Assembly: GCA_003993805.1 (NCBI GenBank)
Contig: RSEF01000001.1
Span: forward strand, 184,396,603 to 184,460,602
Direction of reading: 5' to 3'
Origin: Himantopus leucocephalus
Lineage: Eukaryota > Chordata > Aves > Charadriiformes > Recurvirostridae
Length of the DNA stretch: 64,000 nucleotides
Shown: in pieces, positions 26,401 to 40,551 of the stretch
Numbering within the stretch: position 1 is the stretch's first letter
Layout: each line of letters starts with the position of its first letter
Notes under the pieces: generated by a model
What the model was told of the DNA's origin: nothing
Database searches by the model: none
The model's input: only the letters and a program-made list of their open reading frames with translations
Made by a program: the position numbers and the translations under genes

Positions 26401-29385
26401 GGTCAGGATGCAATAAGTTTTCAGTAAGTTCAGTAAGCACAGAGTTGTTGATACTGCCATTATTTTCAGAAGCTTGAATGTGATAAGCTTACAACATACC
26501 TCACTAACTATGTGCTCAAAATTGTATTATGCATCAATTTTTTTTATTATTACTACAAGATGGAAAAAAAAACCAGTAAATTCAAATATATGAAATTACT
26601 GTTTACCGTCTCAAACTGGAACAAAAAAAAGGTCCAGTGAACTGTCACATATTTGCAACTCTTATGTTACAGGAAGTGTCAGATTCTTATATGATTGAGC
26701 AAGGAATATAAGTTTCTAGCCACATTTTATAAAAATTAAATGAATTCTAAGGAGATAATTGGGTCTTAAATCTTGTCTTTTGGTATTATAAAAAAATCAG
26801 TGGTTTAGGGAAAGAAAAACAATAGTTTTTCTTGGTATGCTCCTGTCCAAAAATTGCTTTACGCATGAAACTAATTTCCCAAACTTCCAGTGATTTTTTT
26901 TTGATTACTTGAGAAACGAAGCTGTGTACAATCTTAAAGGAGAATGTAAAGAGCCTGTTACATGTGTAAGTGTTCATGATCTGTGCTCATAGTGACAATT
27001 ATTCCTTCAGCATCTCTCTCAATCCATTTTAATCCATTTAAAAATCAGTAATATTTGTTAATATTTGTTTGCTTAAAAAAGTTCAGGCACCTGGAGATGC
27101 CATCCAGGATATTCCTCTAAATGTATTAGTGGAGACCTACCATATGTGCACTTTGTGCACTCATTTCAGACAATCTTCTTACTGCGTACTTAGATTTGGA
27201 TACAACTTAAAGTGGCCTACTTTCTAGCTTGCATGAATAAATGTAGTACAGTAAAAAACAAGTGTAAGAGGTGTGGAAGGCTTGGTTTGTTGAGACTTTT
27301 CATTAAATAGAAAGAAGACAAAATAAACTTTTCAGCCTGCGTTAAATGTGGATTCTCTATTCATGTGAATTATGGTTTGATTTCCTCTTTAGAATCACAA
27401 AGATTTTTTTCTTCAGTCTTCCAGGTAAGACTTGAAAGCCTGGAAGTACAGCTTTTGCCAAGGATTACAATAGGACTATGTGACTAACCAAAATTATTTG
27501 GAAAATAGTGTATACAGACATTGCTTCCATATTAATTTTCAGTATATTGAATGTAATGACTAAATGCGGCACAGATTAATTTTCAAGCATGGTTTAATAA
27601 AACGTAAGTGTTTTGACTCAGGAACATTTGTTTAATGGCAGTTTTACTGTAAACTATATAAGCTCATTAAGACACTTATGGATATCTCTTCTGAAAAAAT
27701 GATGTAAATGAACTTAGCTTTTAAAGAAAATAAAGGAACTGTAGCATGGGTATAGCTCAAATATAATGAAGGAAAGCACTTTCTAGTCTTGTCTGTGTAA
27801 TATGCCTGCAGTTCTGACAACTCAACTGGCACTGAACTGAATTTTACAAAATGAACTAAATGAGACGCCATTATACAAGCAAAATTAGGAAATGGTTCTT
27901 TCATCTCTGGATTAGTTTAATGTCATCTCTGACATCTGTGTCCTGTGAAATCTATTGAGCATACTTTTTTGTGTAGAATGGAAGACAAAATCAACAATAT
28001 AATCAAGCTTACGAGGCACCTAATTTAAGCACTTTCTTCTGTTACGTACTTCAGTTATTCAGATTCATGTAGCTTAAGTTAGGAGAACGAGTTCCCAGAT
28101 TTAGATCCTAATTTTGCAAAGAGAAATGTACTTCAAAAGGTCTTTTCAAGTCAGTTAAGCTACTTATTTACATAATAGCACTTGCACATAAGGCATCTGC
28201 CACAAATTTGCAACAAATTCAGTTTAATCTGAATTTGATTGAATTGTACTGAAGGAAAATAGGAAAACACGAAAGTGTCACGAAATGAACATTAGTAGTA
28301 TGGCTTCATTAAAAAGATGAATTTCAACTTAAATTTAATGTTTGTTTAGATAACTGTAATTAACCTAATTACAGAATGAATTTCATATTTCTATGCAAAA
28401 AGTCCTAATTATATTTCTTAATTAACATTGCATTTTTAAACACCTTCGTATATGTCTGCATTTTCGTTTTGCTCTTAGGTAATTGCTGTGTGGAGTATAA
28501 GATTTGTAGCTTTTTTGATATGGTGGGGTTCTTTTTTTTTCCATTTTTCATTTATTCCTTAAAGTAAGCAATTGATTTTTCCCATTTTTTTATTCAAAAA
28601 TCATGGGAAAAATGTTTTCTTTGGCGCTTGACACTGTACACAGGTTAATATAGTGCTAAGAAAATAATACTTAGGAAAAAGGTCTGAATGTTTAAAAATA
28701 CAACTAAGTGATAGAATTTGAAATGAAGCTACACTGATTGTTCCTGGTGGCAGCTTTATGTTATAAATTTGCTAAAGGTCCTGAAGTTAATAGCTTTGAG
28801 CTTTTTTCCCAAGATTAAAACCCAGACTTGTTACTTTTGGAGAGAAACAAACTGACAGCCCCAGCCAGGAGTGCCTCATAAAACTGTGGTTTGTTTGATT
28901 TGAGAAAAAGTAAAACTTACAAGAATGCACAAATATACTGAAATCTGGGACCAAATTTCTGGAAGTCTGGAAAGGTTGTAGGACAGTGAAGTAAGTTGTA
29001 TGCTTATGGTGAGATAACCTGTTCCATAAAAATTAGTTTTAATGAAGAATGCAACTATTTGTGATTAAATAAGAAGATAACTCTTGCTGTGGTCCCTATA
29101 CTGGTTTCCTCTTCTGTGGTGGATAAAAAAAGCAGTAAGCTTATGTTTTGGAGACTCTCTAGTTCTCCAGTCTTTTTCATCAAATTCTGTAGGACACTCA
29201 GCCTACTATTTCCAAAACTTGCTTGAAAGAACAAAGTTTTATGCAACTTTAAAACACCTGGTGTACTTTCAAAGAAAAAGTTACATTTTATTAGAATACA
29301 ATACCTCCTATAAAATATTCTTGCAATAAGATTAAAAACCCCTTATTCTTAAGCTGTCAAGTATATATTAAGCTAATGGCTGAAT
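23471..29385. other. Intronic sequence, no gene recognised
   Basis: AT-rich unique sequence with short homopolymers. The 25900-26250 stretch is free of simple sequence and may be conserved, but nothing identifies it. No coding exon or repeat family was recognised. Confidence 0.4.
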
Positions 29386-29410
29386 ATTATTATTATTATT
29401 ATTATTATTA
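29386..29410. repeat. (ATT)n microsatellite
   Basis: About eight uninterrupted ATT units; a likely length-polymorphic microsatellite. Confidence 0.95.
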
Positions 29411-32400
29411 GTGGTATTTCAAGATAACAGGGAAATTGTCAATACTTGGAGCTTACAAGAGAACTGGAGATATTTGAGGAGAATTACTGAATGGTTCATC
29501 AAAAAAGATTAATATAAACTAACGAAACTACTAAAAAATAATAGATGGTTTGGGTTTCTTTAACCCTATATATGGGCTGAGAATATCCTGGAGATAAGTA
29601 CAGTGAATAAAACCAGATGCGTCTCTGAATTTAAAGTTTTTCTCTAATTTAAAACTGAAACAGATTTGTGGTGCAGTAAATAACTTACAAAGATATCGTT
29701 CATAATCTGGCCTATAAATTTAATAATTTTCACTTTTCTCATAGTTTTATGTTTTCCAGGCTTTTAATTGTATGATCTGTCCTATGTACAAAACTTTAGG
29801 AAACCTCAACGATCACAGTCTTCTCTCTCTTATAAATAGCAGTATTTCAGGGCCATCCACCTCTTTTAAAGTGTGGAGAAATAGAATCGTTTTGAAGTAT
29901 TAATTTTCTGAGAGACAACTTGACTATAGCAAGATCATGCCAGTAAGTGTCTTCCAGGTTTCACATAATCTTCCTTCCTGAGTATACTTGAGATCCACTG
30001 CCATTTGGGTACTTTGGATAGTGTAGCTGTCTGCTGATTTATTCACTGGCTGCCGGAAACATTTTGCTTATAATGGAAAACCTTTATTCAAGTGCATTTT
30101 CAAGACATCAGAACAAATTAATCTGACATCTTCAGGAATGGTGACAAGGATCTAGACTCATCACATTCATTTTAAATACGTAAAGCTAGATGTAACCACC
30201 ATCCATGGATTCCCTTTATGTCAATGGACAGAAACTCACACCTCCAGAAACTGAGTCAGGTCCAGAGAGCTGAATGAGTTTTTGTAAATGCTTCTCTCTC
30301 CATTGATAACAGAAGTAAGTTAGGCTGACTGCATACCAGACGAGCACAGCAATTAAGTTACTAATTTTCTGAGTGATTGCATTCACTTCAATATGCTTCA
30401 CTCTATTCATTCCATTCTATTGTTAAATGAAGATAAAGTACTTAGATGGATAGAGAGAATATACATAGATATAAAATATGTATAAAAGTAAAGATATAGA
30501 AAATTTATGTGATACATATACAAATAAACCACATTATACATATTTGTATAGATAGCACAGTTCATCGTATATATCTACCTGATGATGAATTGTGCTTTTA
30601 TTCAGTTATGGATTAGTAAAGCCAATATCCTTACTTCAATAAAATCACAAGGTATCGTGCCTGCCTTCAAGGCATGATCTGTATTTATCACAAGTCAAAA
30701 GATCAGGCTTTTGCTGTAAGTTAGAGAGCGATCAGGAAAAAACACTCTTTAATTTGGACTTCTTTTAAAAATCATAGAAACCTAATGAAATTCAAGTTGA
30801 CTGGTTTTATTTTTTCTGCTGTACATGAGTTAATGGCCAAGCACATGGCAGCTGCATGAAAAGTTTACAAAACTGTATAGTGTTGAAATAGATGCTGTTC
30901 AGCTCAGTTTCACAGCATTCTGTCATTCTTTCTCATTTGAATAATACCTTTTTTTCCACATTTTCCACATTCCTACCTTTTCTCACATGCAATTTGTAGA
31001 AATTACTCAACAAAATTTGATTTTGTGATAAACAGTTGACAGAACCTTCCAAATTGAGACATAAGTTGTTTTTAACTGACAGCAGGTTCATGTTTGGGGC
31101 ATATTAATAGATCAGAAAATGTGACCATGTCAAAAGTGGTGCTGTCTCAGCAGGTTGCCTGTAAATCAATTCAACAAAATATTTTGATCAAGTACCATAA
31201 ATATTTAGGTGTAAGAGAAAAAAGATAGTAAATGATTGTGACCATGGGATGCTTATAAATATTTTATTATCACCATCCATCATCACCTTTTGGGAATAAA
31301 GACTTTTTTAGGCAGCAAAATGAAGAGCTACATAATGAAAAAAGATTCATGCTGAAAATGAATATTATTCCAAATACTTAGCACTTACTGTGCTTTGGTC
31401 TCATTAAGTGATCCAATCAAATTTAGAAGGTTCATTTGAATCCTCTGTGGAATTTTGATTTGTTAGATTGTCCTGCTAAAATTAAATGTATGGCAGGAAA
31501 AAATGCTAATTTTGAGGAAATAAGATTAGATGAGATAGCATTCTTCATAGGAGTAGTTTCAGCAGACAAGAAGATAGATGAGTTCCATGCCATGCTGAAG
31601 ATGGGTGCAAATTTATAAAGATATGCTGTCTGCTCTTTGTGTGCCATCAAGTCTGTCTAAATAACAATATCCTCTCAGGGAGAGAATCTGCTGTTCTGGC
31701 TGCCCACGTATTATTGTATTTGGACTACCTCCATTTGCAAATGTTGACTTTTCATCTGTGACCAAAGAATGAAATCTGTATGAGAGACGTGTAAAACATT
31801 TCATCTTTATTTATTTGTTAACAAAAGGTTTTCTTTGCCAAATCCTGTTTGCACTTCTTTTCTCCCACTCTCCCTGGAAGGTGACTGTCTGCATCCACAA
31901 TGTGACACTTACTTAAAGTGAGAATACAAATTGCAGTCCTTTGTGGGGGTTTGTTTGTTTGTTTATTTGTTTGTTCTTTAATGACAGAATGCATTAAACA
32001 AGAATAGCAATCCCAGATATTATTTTGTATCTTCTGCATTTCTAAAGGGTACGCTACAATTGGCTACTTTTGTCAGTGAAAGTTTATACAGAATACAGTT
32101 TTATGTTAATATTTGCTGATACATAGATTTTTAAGACCAGAAAGAATGACTAGATTATCTAGTGAACCTACTTTTTTTACTACAAGGTATAAAGTTTCAC
32201 CCAGTTAAATTCTGAAAGAAAAAAAAAAAGTGGCATAACGGCGTAGGGATCTGAGCATGGGCAATGCGCTGGATTTTTATGACCAATGAAGAGCACTGAA
32301 TTATCCAGGTTTGAGCTGTTCAGCGGGCAGCTCAGCACCACTCCAGACCATGACCGCTTTGGAACACCTGTTCCTGTGGCATTTTCCGACACCCTCGATT

Positions 32401-35400
32401 TCATGGACCATGCCCTTGTGATTTCAGAGTGTTGTAACTTGCCTACAGAATGGTCCCAAGTCTAACATTAGTCAATTCACCTATATATTCATAAAGACTA
32501 GACAACACTAAGCAAACTTAACCCCTAGTATCTCACAAGCTTAGCAGTCACATAAGGTGTATTCAGTAGAGATTAGAAAATGGGCTGCTTGCTATCTTCT
32601 ATGAACAACTGTGTGCTAGAATTTGGTTAAATCTCTGTGACTTTTCAAAAACCAAGAGGAACTATCCCTAGGCTATAAAAACGTATTTCTTACTTTGAGA
32701 CGTTGTTAAAAGTTAAGTCCCAAATAAATTCAGTATTAAATAATTTCTGTTATAAAAAAAGAAAAAACCAACAAAAAAACAGAACTAAACCAGAAATGTA
32801 ATAGCATATATCTGAACTAATTTCAAGGGTATGTTTAGATGGCAGGGGCAGAGACATGTAAATGTGGCCTGCCTATAGACTGAACTTTCCATTTCCAAGC
32901 AAGCTGTTTTGGAAGACTTAATGGGATTATTAAAAACTCTAAACTAATAGACTCAAATAAATGCAGAAAAAGTAATTGGAAACAGGCACAGAAATTCAGG
33001 CATAGAATAACATATTGACAACAGATCCATTACTGATGGAGGTGTAACTAGTAATTGGTAATGGTATTAAATTTCTAGGAAGGATAGCAGAAAAATAGCC
33101 AACACAAACAATCTAAGTAACAATCCCTTTCATTGTAGCTTTTGCACTGGAGCAGCTGTGGGTGAAAGGAAGTCAAGACGAGAAATACACAATACTTTCT
33201 AACAGTGATCATGGTGTTAACAGACACCCTTTCTATAGCAGATTAGTAATTTCAGCATTCCCTAGGTGTGTAAGAAATCATAGTATGGTCTCCTCTGCAG
33301 AAAGGATTATGGAACTGTTTCTTATTTATCAGAAGAGCTCTTGTTACCAAGATTGAGGTTGATTCTTGCACATCTAGAGGAGACAGGGGCCAGAGTCTAT
33401 CAGGAAGAAAAGGGAAGTGGAGGCTGACCCTTCCAGAAGTGTTTGAACCACAAGTGGCATCTGCACAATGTTTGAAGAAAAAGGCAGGTGGCCTTTCTGT
33501 AATCACCCTATGGGTATAAACTGGAGGTGGAAAAAACCAGCCTACTGCACCACTGTGGTGTTCAAATCTACAACCTAGTGGCATATGTTAGTTGTACTCT
33601 TAAAGTGCCAAACACATTTAGATATTCAAGGTATGAAGGGAAGGGAACACTTACTTTCTTAACTCTGAAAAGATTTAGGCATGAAGCAATCTCAGTCTTT
33701 AGAAGACTGAGGCAATTATGTGCAGAAGAAGAATTTCAAGTAGTTGAATAATCTTGCATTTAAAAATTTAGCTGCCCATGGAGTCAAAGACATCATACAA
33801 GATTTTTGAAATTATTGTTTGGATCTTATACACCTACATTTCTGTGGAACCCATCTGGATAAGTTAAGTACTTCACAGAACTGTGTCGAAAATCTTATTC
33901 TGCCAGACTTTCCTGTCTTTTCAGAAAAATGCTTTACTTGCTGAATTTCTGTATTCCAGGCAGTACGTCCCACACATCCTTACCCACTGGCTTCGTGTCC
34001 CTCCTGTTATTGTGCTAACTAAGGCTTCTGGCAACTTATCTCTGCTAAGTAATACAGATATAAGCTAACATTACAGTATTATTTATTTCAGTAGTGATGA
34101 AGAAGAAGCTTGGTCCAAGACAGGGAATAGGAACTAGCAGGGGTTTCTTGATCTATACCTAAGTACAGAGGATGCAACTCCAGGAAGGAGAGGGAGAAGC
34201 AGCAGGTTAAAAAGTGGTGGTGATAAGTCTACCAAAGCTGGTAGCAGCAATAGTAGGAATCCAGGGACCACGGAACAAGGTGATTTGTGGACAGAATGTG
34301 ATTTTATCAGCACTGACTGTGCCAGGTGTAAAGACCATGGAATAAGCCACTAAAAATTATATTTTTAGTATTCACTGAATCTTGCTGTTAATTAATAATA
34401 CCAAGAAAACACATCCAGCACAGCATGTGTGTGGCTTTGTAGTCTTGGATAAATTTTTTTTAACAGACTAGAAATAAAGATCAGTCTTTCTCATTTATTT
34501 GGCTGATATTTAAGAGAAAATAAAGTCAAAATAATCTTTTTTATTATAAACTGTTTTCCAGTTTTTATATTTAATATATACAGTAGTTGCAAAACCTCCA
34601 TGAAATATAATAATGTTATTTCAGTTCCAATGTATGTGGGGAAGGCTGTAAAAACACGTGGTCTCAGAAAAGGTCATTTAGTAAAGTAGCCCATGAAAGC
34701 TTAAGAAAGCATTCTGTAGTTGAGGTTAAGTAGAGCTGAAAATTGTTGCTGTTGTTTTCTTTTCTTTTTTCATTTTAAGATGCAATATGTAAAGTTAAAT
34801 AAATATGATTGAAACACAACTATGGCCATGTTCAAATCCACTATACTTAACATTAGAGCCCTCAGGCAAAGAGCACCCATTCATTTTTTTGAGACCAAAA
34901 AGTCTCACTGAGTGGAACTTATTTTGTGGTCTTGACTCTTGCAGAATTGATGAATGATTTTTCTGGCTTTAAGCAGGAGAGTTTTAAAGAAGCGGGTTGA
35001 AAAGCAGCTGGTCAACACACCAGAAGCTAGTTGGTAATTGCAGCAGTAAGTTAATCAATGAAATAACAGTTTAGCTTCTGGGCATAATAAAAAGAGATGA
35101 AAGACCAGACAGAAATTCCAGCATTAGGGTATGACCGGCTCTTGAGTGGCATACATTATTTTCCTCCTTACACCTGTTTGCTTTTGAGTAGGCAAGTCAT
35201 GCATCTGCTTGACAGCTATTAACAGAATAAAATAACAACAAAAAAGCATTTTTGAGTAAGATCTGATATAAATATTTACAAAGACAATTTAAGGGAGTGT
35301 TTGTTATGCACTTTTGTGTTTGCTTTCAAAACATTTAACTCCAGAGACAGATGGCTTGTACAGTTTTATCAGCACTTGTGTCATTATATATTCAAGCAGC

Positions 35401-38400
35401 CAAGACTGATAACCAGCCTCATGTATTACGGATTGTTCAGAGAACAAATACTTTGGGAAAAAAAAATCCACATATCAATAAAGTACTTCAGTGTGGAAAA
35501 ACTTGATACAGAAATTTCAGTGACATTTTTATGAAGAGAAAGGAAACAAATTAATGCAATTATAAAATTAAAGCAGCAGGAACAGGTTTTTAAGTGGTGT
35601 CATTGTATGTGGTAATGAAACAACTTTAGAAAATTGGGTGAAAGCTATTGTTCAGCAGTAGTGGAGGAGAAAGATAATTACCATTAAGGCAACATTATGC
35701 TTTCTCAATACAAAGCAGCCAACTCTTCAGTGCAAGCTACCCCCAGAAGATCTCTCTCCCATCATACTACTTATGATCATTTCACTTTATGCTACTGAAT
35801 AGCAACCTGAATAATAAGTAGTCTTAGAAAAGAATAAACTGTCTATACTTGAGAACATAATTACACAAAAGAGAAGCTGAAAAAAACCCATATTGTTGAA
35901 AGACTTTTTGTTGTTGTTGTAGGTGAGGTCCTTTTTTCCTAAATCTGTTTTTCATCTTTATCTTATGTCTCACAATAGGACATTTATAGAGTCCTTTAAA
36001 CCATGATCAACACCATTATTAGCAATAATATTTACAAAAACATTATGCTTGTATCTAAGAGCCTTAACAGGAGATCAGGTGTGACAGGCACCACGCACAT
36101 TGTGAATGAAGCTGCCTTTTTCCTGAATCAGTAAGCATGATCATCACTTGTAGTAGCTCAACAGTAAAATATACTATTTTAACAATCTGCATTTCTAAAA
36201 GAAATAGTTTGTGGATTTCCTTTTCTCTTGTGATGGCTTAAACCAAAAATTATTAAAATAATAATTGTTAATTATATATTAGATGAAGTCTTGCAAGGCA
36301 TTTTGTAAACTTAAACCTCAAAATATTTTAATAAAGCAAGTAAACATTCCCTGTATTTTACAGCTTGGAAAGCATGAGTCACAGTACTGGAAAATATGCA
36401 TATTAACTTGCGTAGGACTCTGAACCAGTTCTCAATTCTGGACATGCATTTTATTCATAGTTTTTTACATATAGGCATATGTACAGATGGGATTCCCAGT
36501 CATGTCCTAAAAGGAGAGGGCCTCACTCTGTCTACAACGGGCCTATAACTGTACAAAAATTGTAATAGGCCCACTGCAGAGACTGCCTTGGTTTTCCCTT
36601 TGGTTGAAATCTCCGCATAGGGAAGGTTGACTGGAGGAGGACTTGCACACAATAATTAATTTTTGAAGTCTAAGTGGGACAGTGGCATTTTGTTAAACCA
36701 AAAAAACCCAAAGGAGCTGCTCCTCCTGAACAGACGATCATCTCAGCTTTGTTACCCCATTCCTGTCTCTTGTTTACAGTAACAGATATCTGAATATTCC
36801 AATGTTCTCCAGAAAGTTTATGAACTTAAAGATGGCTAAAGCAACGGATGTTTAAAATCCATTCTAAGTTTAACATCATTAACTGCCTAGAACTGTTACT
36901 AAAGAAAGCGAAACACATGAAGTAAATCTTCCAGAGAGTTTCATATGTAGCTTGTAGGGCCACATACATATTTAGTTCTAAGTAAAACCGGTTTATTACA
37001 CATTTAAATTGTAAATGGAAATAAATGTCTTATCTCTTGAAATGTATTTAACTAAACAGGAAGAGTAACTTATCCCCTTCAGAACTATAGTACTGAAGGC
37101 TTTCCTGTTAACCTTGTATTGGAAGCATGGAGTGCATGCACTGTATTTCTTGAAACGTGTCATTCTGTGGTGAAGGGTTTTCTTTGTGTTTTGAAAGTTT
37201 TAATCCCTGCCAAAACTTTCCTGCTTGGTCAGCAAGATAGTATTTTACTGTGAGAGTAGGCAGGTTGAAAATAGTTCTGCCACTTCTTGCTTTCTTCCTC
37301 TGAAAACGGGGAAAAACTAATTAAAATTAAATTTCTGTTGTCAGGGGAAAAAAATAATCAGCTTTTAACCTATAGATTAACCTTTGGAAATGTTAACAAT
37401 ACATCGTGAGTACTTGCTTTACTTGTTATTGCTTTTTTTTTGTACTAAGTTCCTGCCACAGTTTGATTGTAACTTCATACTAGAGGATTCAAAGATGAGC
37501 TTTATAGAGAAAAGAATCCCTCTCTTCCAGGGAATTATCACAGTTCTCATTTTAGAATCAAGGTTCTTGGTTCTCATTGAAATCTCTGCTAAGCTCCTAC
37601 TTTACAGTTGCTTTTTCTTTTTTTTTTCCTAATGGTTCTGGCTTAATTATTTCATCTTGTATTGACCTAAATGGAAAGTAGCATTGATCCTGTACATTTT
37701 CCAGGGTTTAGTTGTCAGCAATAGGACATTTTCTTATACAGGGAATACAGAAGCAGCTTTTATTATGGTTTATTATATTCTGTCACATCAACAGCATACT
37801 GTATGTTCTACAGATATTCAAAAAGAGGAACTACTCAGAGATAAGAAGATTAACTAATTACATTTTAACATCTGGATATATACCTGATTGGATTTTCTAT
37901 GTGCGTGTGTAAAAGCAGTGGGTTGATAATCTGTGGAATTTACTACCATAAGTTATTACATGTCAGTTAAAAAAAAAACAAAACAAACGAACAAAAAAAA
38001 ACCCCAAAACTGGGAAAGAATAGCAGTTTCCATAAAATTAATTGTGATAATTTCAGTATTCAGAAAAACATCTGTTACTAAAGGTAATTTATTGTATACA
38101 CATGGAGTATAAGAGAATGAAATATTCTTTGGCATTGTAACAAAGAAATCTTTGTTAGAATGTCCTCACTTACAATTTTGAGTCTCAATTATATTATTAT
38201 AAAGATACACCTTTTTTTTTGCTGATACACTACTGTCATTTTTCTTCTGATTAGTACTGCTTTTTAACATGCTTCATAACTTCACTATTCATGCCTACCT
38301 GCTAAAGTTCTTTCTCAAAAATCAATCTATAATTTCCTTCCTGTCACTGGGCTGTTTAATCAAGGAAAAATGTCTCCTTAAATCTCCCAGTGTCTACAGC

Positions 38401-39600
38401 ACTAGCCAGTTGATTTACTCTGAAGTCAAGAAAAGGCATCTCAAAATTCTTGCTCGAAATTACAATACAGTTAGCAAAGGATCATGACAAAGCATATGTC
38501 AGATATTGAGAAATATGTAGTGAAGACACACAAAATGGTTTTCTCTGCCTTTTTCCTGGCTTGCCCTTCCTCATACATCCGTTCTGATCAGCTGAGCAAA
38601 TTCAGCTATTTAGAAATGTGGTAAGACTGAGGGGAATTTAGTGCTGCTGAAGACATGGGTGACCTGTCTGCTTGATTGCAAGATGCCTGCAGCTGGCCAG
38701 CTGTGTCCTCAGTAGTGTGTGAAAAATGATATGGATATTTAATATGCATAGTACTTCAGCAGCCTTTATTTCTGTCTCCTGTGGTCTCATATCCCTGACT
38801 TACAGAGGATTATGAGAACACTTCTTTATCAAGCGCAAGATTCGTATAAGCCACCTTTTTCTTTTATTTACCCCTTGATTTTTATGGTTGAATAGCGGCT
38901 ATTTGAGATGTGTTTAATGCTCAGAAGAATTACAGATTTTATTCTCTTTCCTGTTGCAATGTTTTGAAGTGTCTCATGGTTTCACACTAAATCCAGCAAA
39001 GTTTAACTTCTCTCTTACTTGTTGGGAGTGTGCATCAGTTTTATGGGTAGATGTCTAGAACTATGCACCAACCCAAGTTTGTAAAATAGCAGACATTAGA
39101 ATAATCTTGCACACAGAGCATTCCTTTGGGAAAGCCCATTTTTGGATAGTATAAGTGTTTCTCAGTTTGCAATGGGCTATTAGTTCACCAAGGCTCTGCA
39201 GGAGAAAAGTGAGTTGAAAACAGAAGAGAATACATCCAAACTGTAGGCCTTTACAAGCAGCATTAATTCTGCAAGGGTATGTTTACTTCCTCTGACATTT
39301 TCACCTACATAGCTCTATTTTCTTAGTGTGACTGAAAAAGGGAGTTAAGTTTATTCATTGTAGGATCTGAGACTGATAACTTAGGGCTAATTGAACTGTA
39401 TTTCTATTTCTATTCTACTTTCGGAAACTATGTAGGTGGCATATACAGGAAGTATGTGCCCTACAAAGCAGCCACTCTCTAACAGAATGAGAATGTATCT
39501 AGGGTTTACCACCGCAATATTTTGTTGCAGAGTCATTGTTAATTTTCTCATAAGGCATATGTGTAAATTTAATGCCAAATATCACAATCTAATATTATGT
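29411..39600. other. Intronic sequence, no gene recognised
   Basis: Contains AT-rich low-complexity patches (about 30430-30570), a (TTTG)n stretch at 31949-31976, and A-rich tracts at about 32754-32780 and 37970-38010. The block 33160-33755 has overlapping open frames on both strands (minus 110 codons, plus 74 and 64), but none resembles a known protein. The stretch 32230-32410 is locally GC-richer without a recognisable match. No additional PCDH9 exon was seen. Confidence 0.4.
31949..31976. repeat. (TTTG)n microsatellite
   Basis: Six to seven TTTG units with one TTTA interruption. Confidence 0.9.
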
Positions 39601-39645
39601 CTTTTTTTTCTCTCCCCCTCTTTCTTCTTTGTTTTTTTTCTACAG
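39601..39645 (+). promoter_or_regulatory. PCDH9: 3' splice site of the PCDH9 terminal exon
   Basis: An almost pure pyrimidine tract of about 40 bases (only one G) ends in CTACAG at 39640-39645, with no AG inside the tract. This is a very strong acceptor. The coding frame after it requires the first base of a codon from the preceding exon, so the intron is phase 1. The open frame that reads back through the tract to 39597 is intronic and was not used. Confidence 0.93.
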
Positions 39646-40019
39646 ATGGGCCCCTTGGGCCACGAGGATTAGCTGAAGCTACAGAGATGTGTACTCAAGA
39701 ATGCCTGGTTTTGGGTCACTCAGACAACTGTTGGATGCCTCCCAGCTTGGGCCCATACCAACAGCCAAAGTCGCCTCTCTCCACCTTTGCACCTCAGAAA
39801 GAATGGGTTAAGAAGGACAAACTGGTTAATGGACACACATTGACCAGGACCTGGAAAGAAGATAGCAACAGAAACCAGTTCAGTGACCGAAAGCAGTATG
39901 GTTCCAGTGAGGGCCATTTCAACACTGGCAACCACATGACTGACATTCCTCTGGCCAACTTGAAGTCTTATAAACAGGCCTCAGGAGCTGTTGAGAGTCC
40001 AAAGGAGCACCAGCTATAA
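39646..40019 (+). CDS. PCDH9: Protocadherin-9, terminal coding exon (partial CDS)
   Basis: This exon encodes the C-terminal 124 residues of the cytoplasmic tail of a delta-1 protocadherin, a calcium-dependent homophilic adhesion protein of neuronal membranes. The motif [18 protein letters not shown] near the exon start is the hallmark shared by delta-1 members. The following tail, with [34 protein letters not shown] and the ending ESPKEHQL, is specific to PCDH9 as I know it; PCDH11 has a long repeat-rich tail instead. The region is hydrophilic, with no membrane segment and no cadherin repeat; those lie in upstream exons outside the window. The codon split by the intron would read Asp if the preceding exon ends in G. 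The frame is intact to TAA at 40017-40019. The minus-strand frame over the same bases is a shadow. The family assignment is firm; the paralogue call is from memory. Confidence 0.95.
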
Positions 40020-40543
40020 GAAATGGTTAATTTGGACCAATGACTTTAGCCTACTTAGACTTGCTAATACTGTGTGTGTGTCAGAGCTTTATGTACTGAG
40101 TAGACCTCTAGAACTATGCTTCACCTAGCAAAGATATGCATATCTTTATGTTAGCACCGTGGAAGGTATGATGTCCTGCAACATGAAAGAGTGTTTCTAC
40201 TAGTTGTGGGGTTTTGTTAAATAGACATGATTAAAATCTGCAGAGATCTCTCCAGTTTGCAAATATCCTTTTTTTGTTTGTTTGTTTTTTGACCCTGGAC
40301 TGCTGCTATGAACAACAGAAGATGCATTTGGAGAGTGAGAGAGCAAGAAAGTTCAGTGGATTGCAATGATTGAAAAGCATATCTAGTTAGAAAATTGTGC
40401 TTTTGTTGTCATTGATCTATGCTGGGACCGTTGTACTTGAGATCACATTTTGCAAACAAAACAACTGAAACTGTAAACATTAAACCTATTGTGCTATTAA
40501 CAATGTTAGTGGACACTTATAAGTCGATCAGTGTTCAAATACT

Positions 40544-40551
40544 TGTAAATA
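40544..40551 (+). promoter_or_regulatory. Pumilio response element (TGTAAATA)
   Basis: An exact match to the UGUANAUA consensus bound by PUM1/PUM2, in the inferred 3'UTR. Binding would reduce mRNA stability or translation. An eight-base match can occur by chance in AT-rich DNA. Confidence 0.4.

Larger units (their letters stand above)
1..39645 (+). other. PCDH9: Last intron of PCDH9 (3' part)
   Basis: Everything upstream of the acceptor at 39645 is read as one intron, because the only recognised exon begins at 39646 in phase 1 and no other protocadherin-like coding stretch was seen on the + strand. The short open frames in this interval are 60-111 residues long, have low-complexity or unrelated translations, and often have equally long frames on the opposite strand, as expected by chance in AT-rich DNA. 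PCDH9 is known to have very large introns. The upstream donor lies outside the window. A small alternative exon inside the interval cannot be excluded by eye. Confidence 0.75.

Noticed and set aside
39720..39935. Minus-strand open frame over the PCDH9 exon
   Set aside because: It is a shadow of the conserved + strand coding frame.
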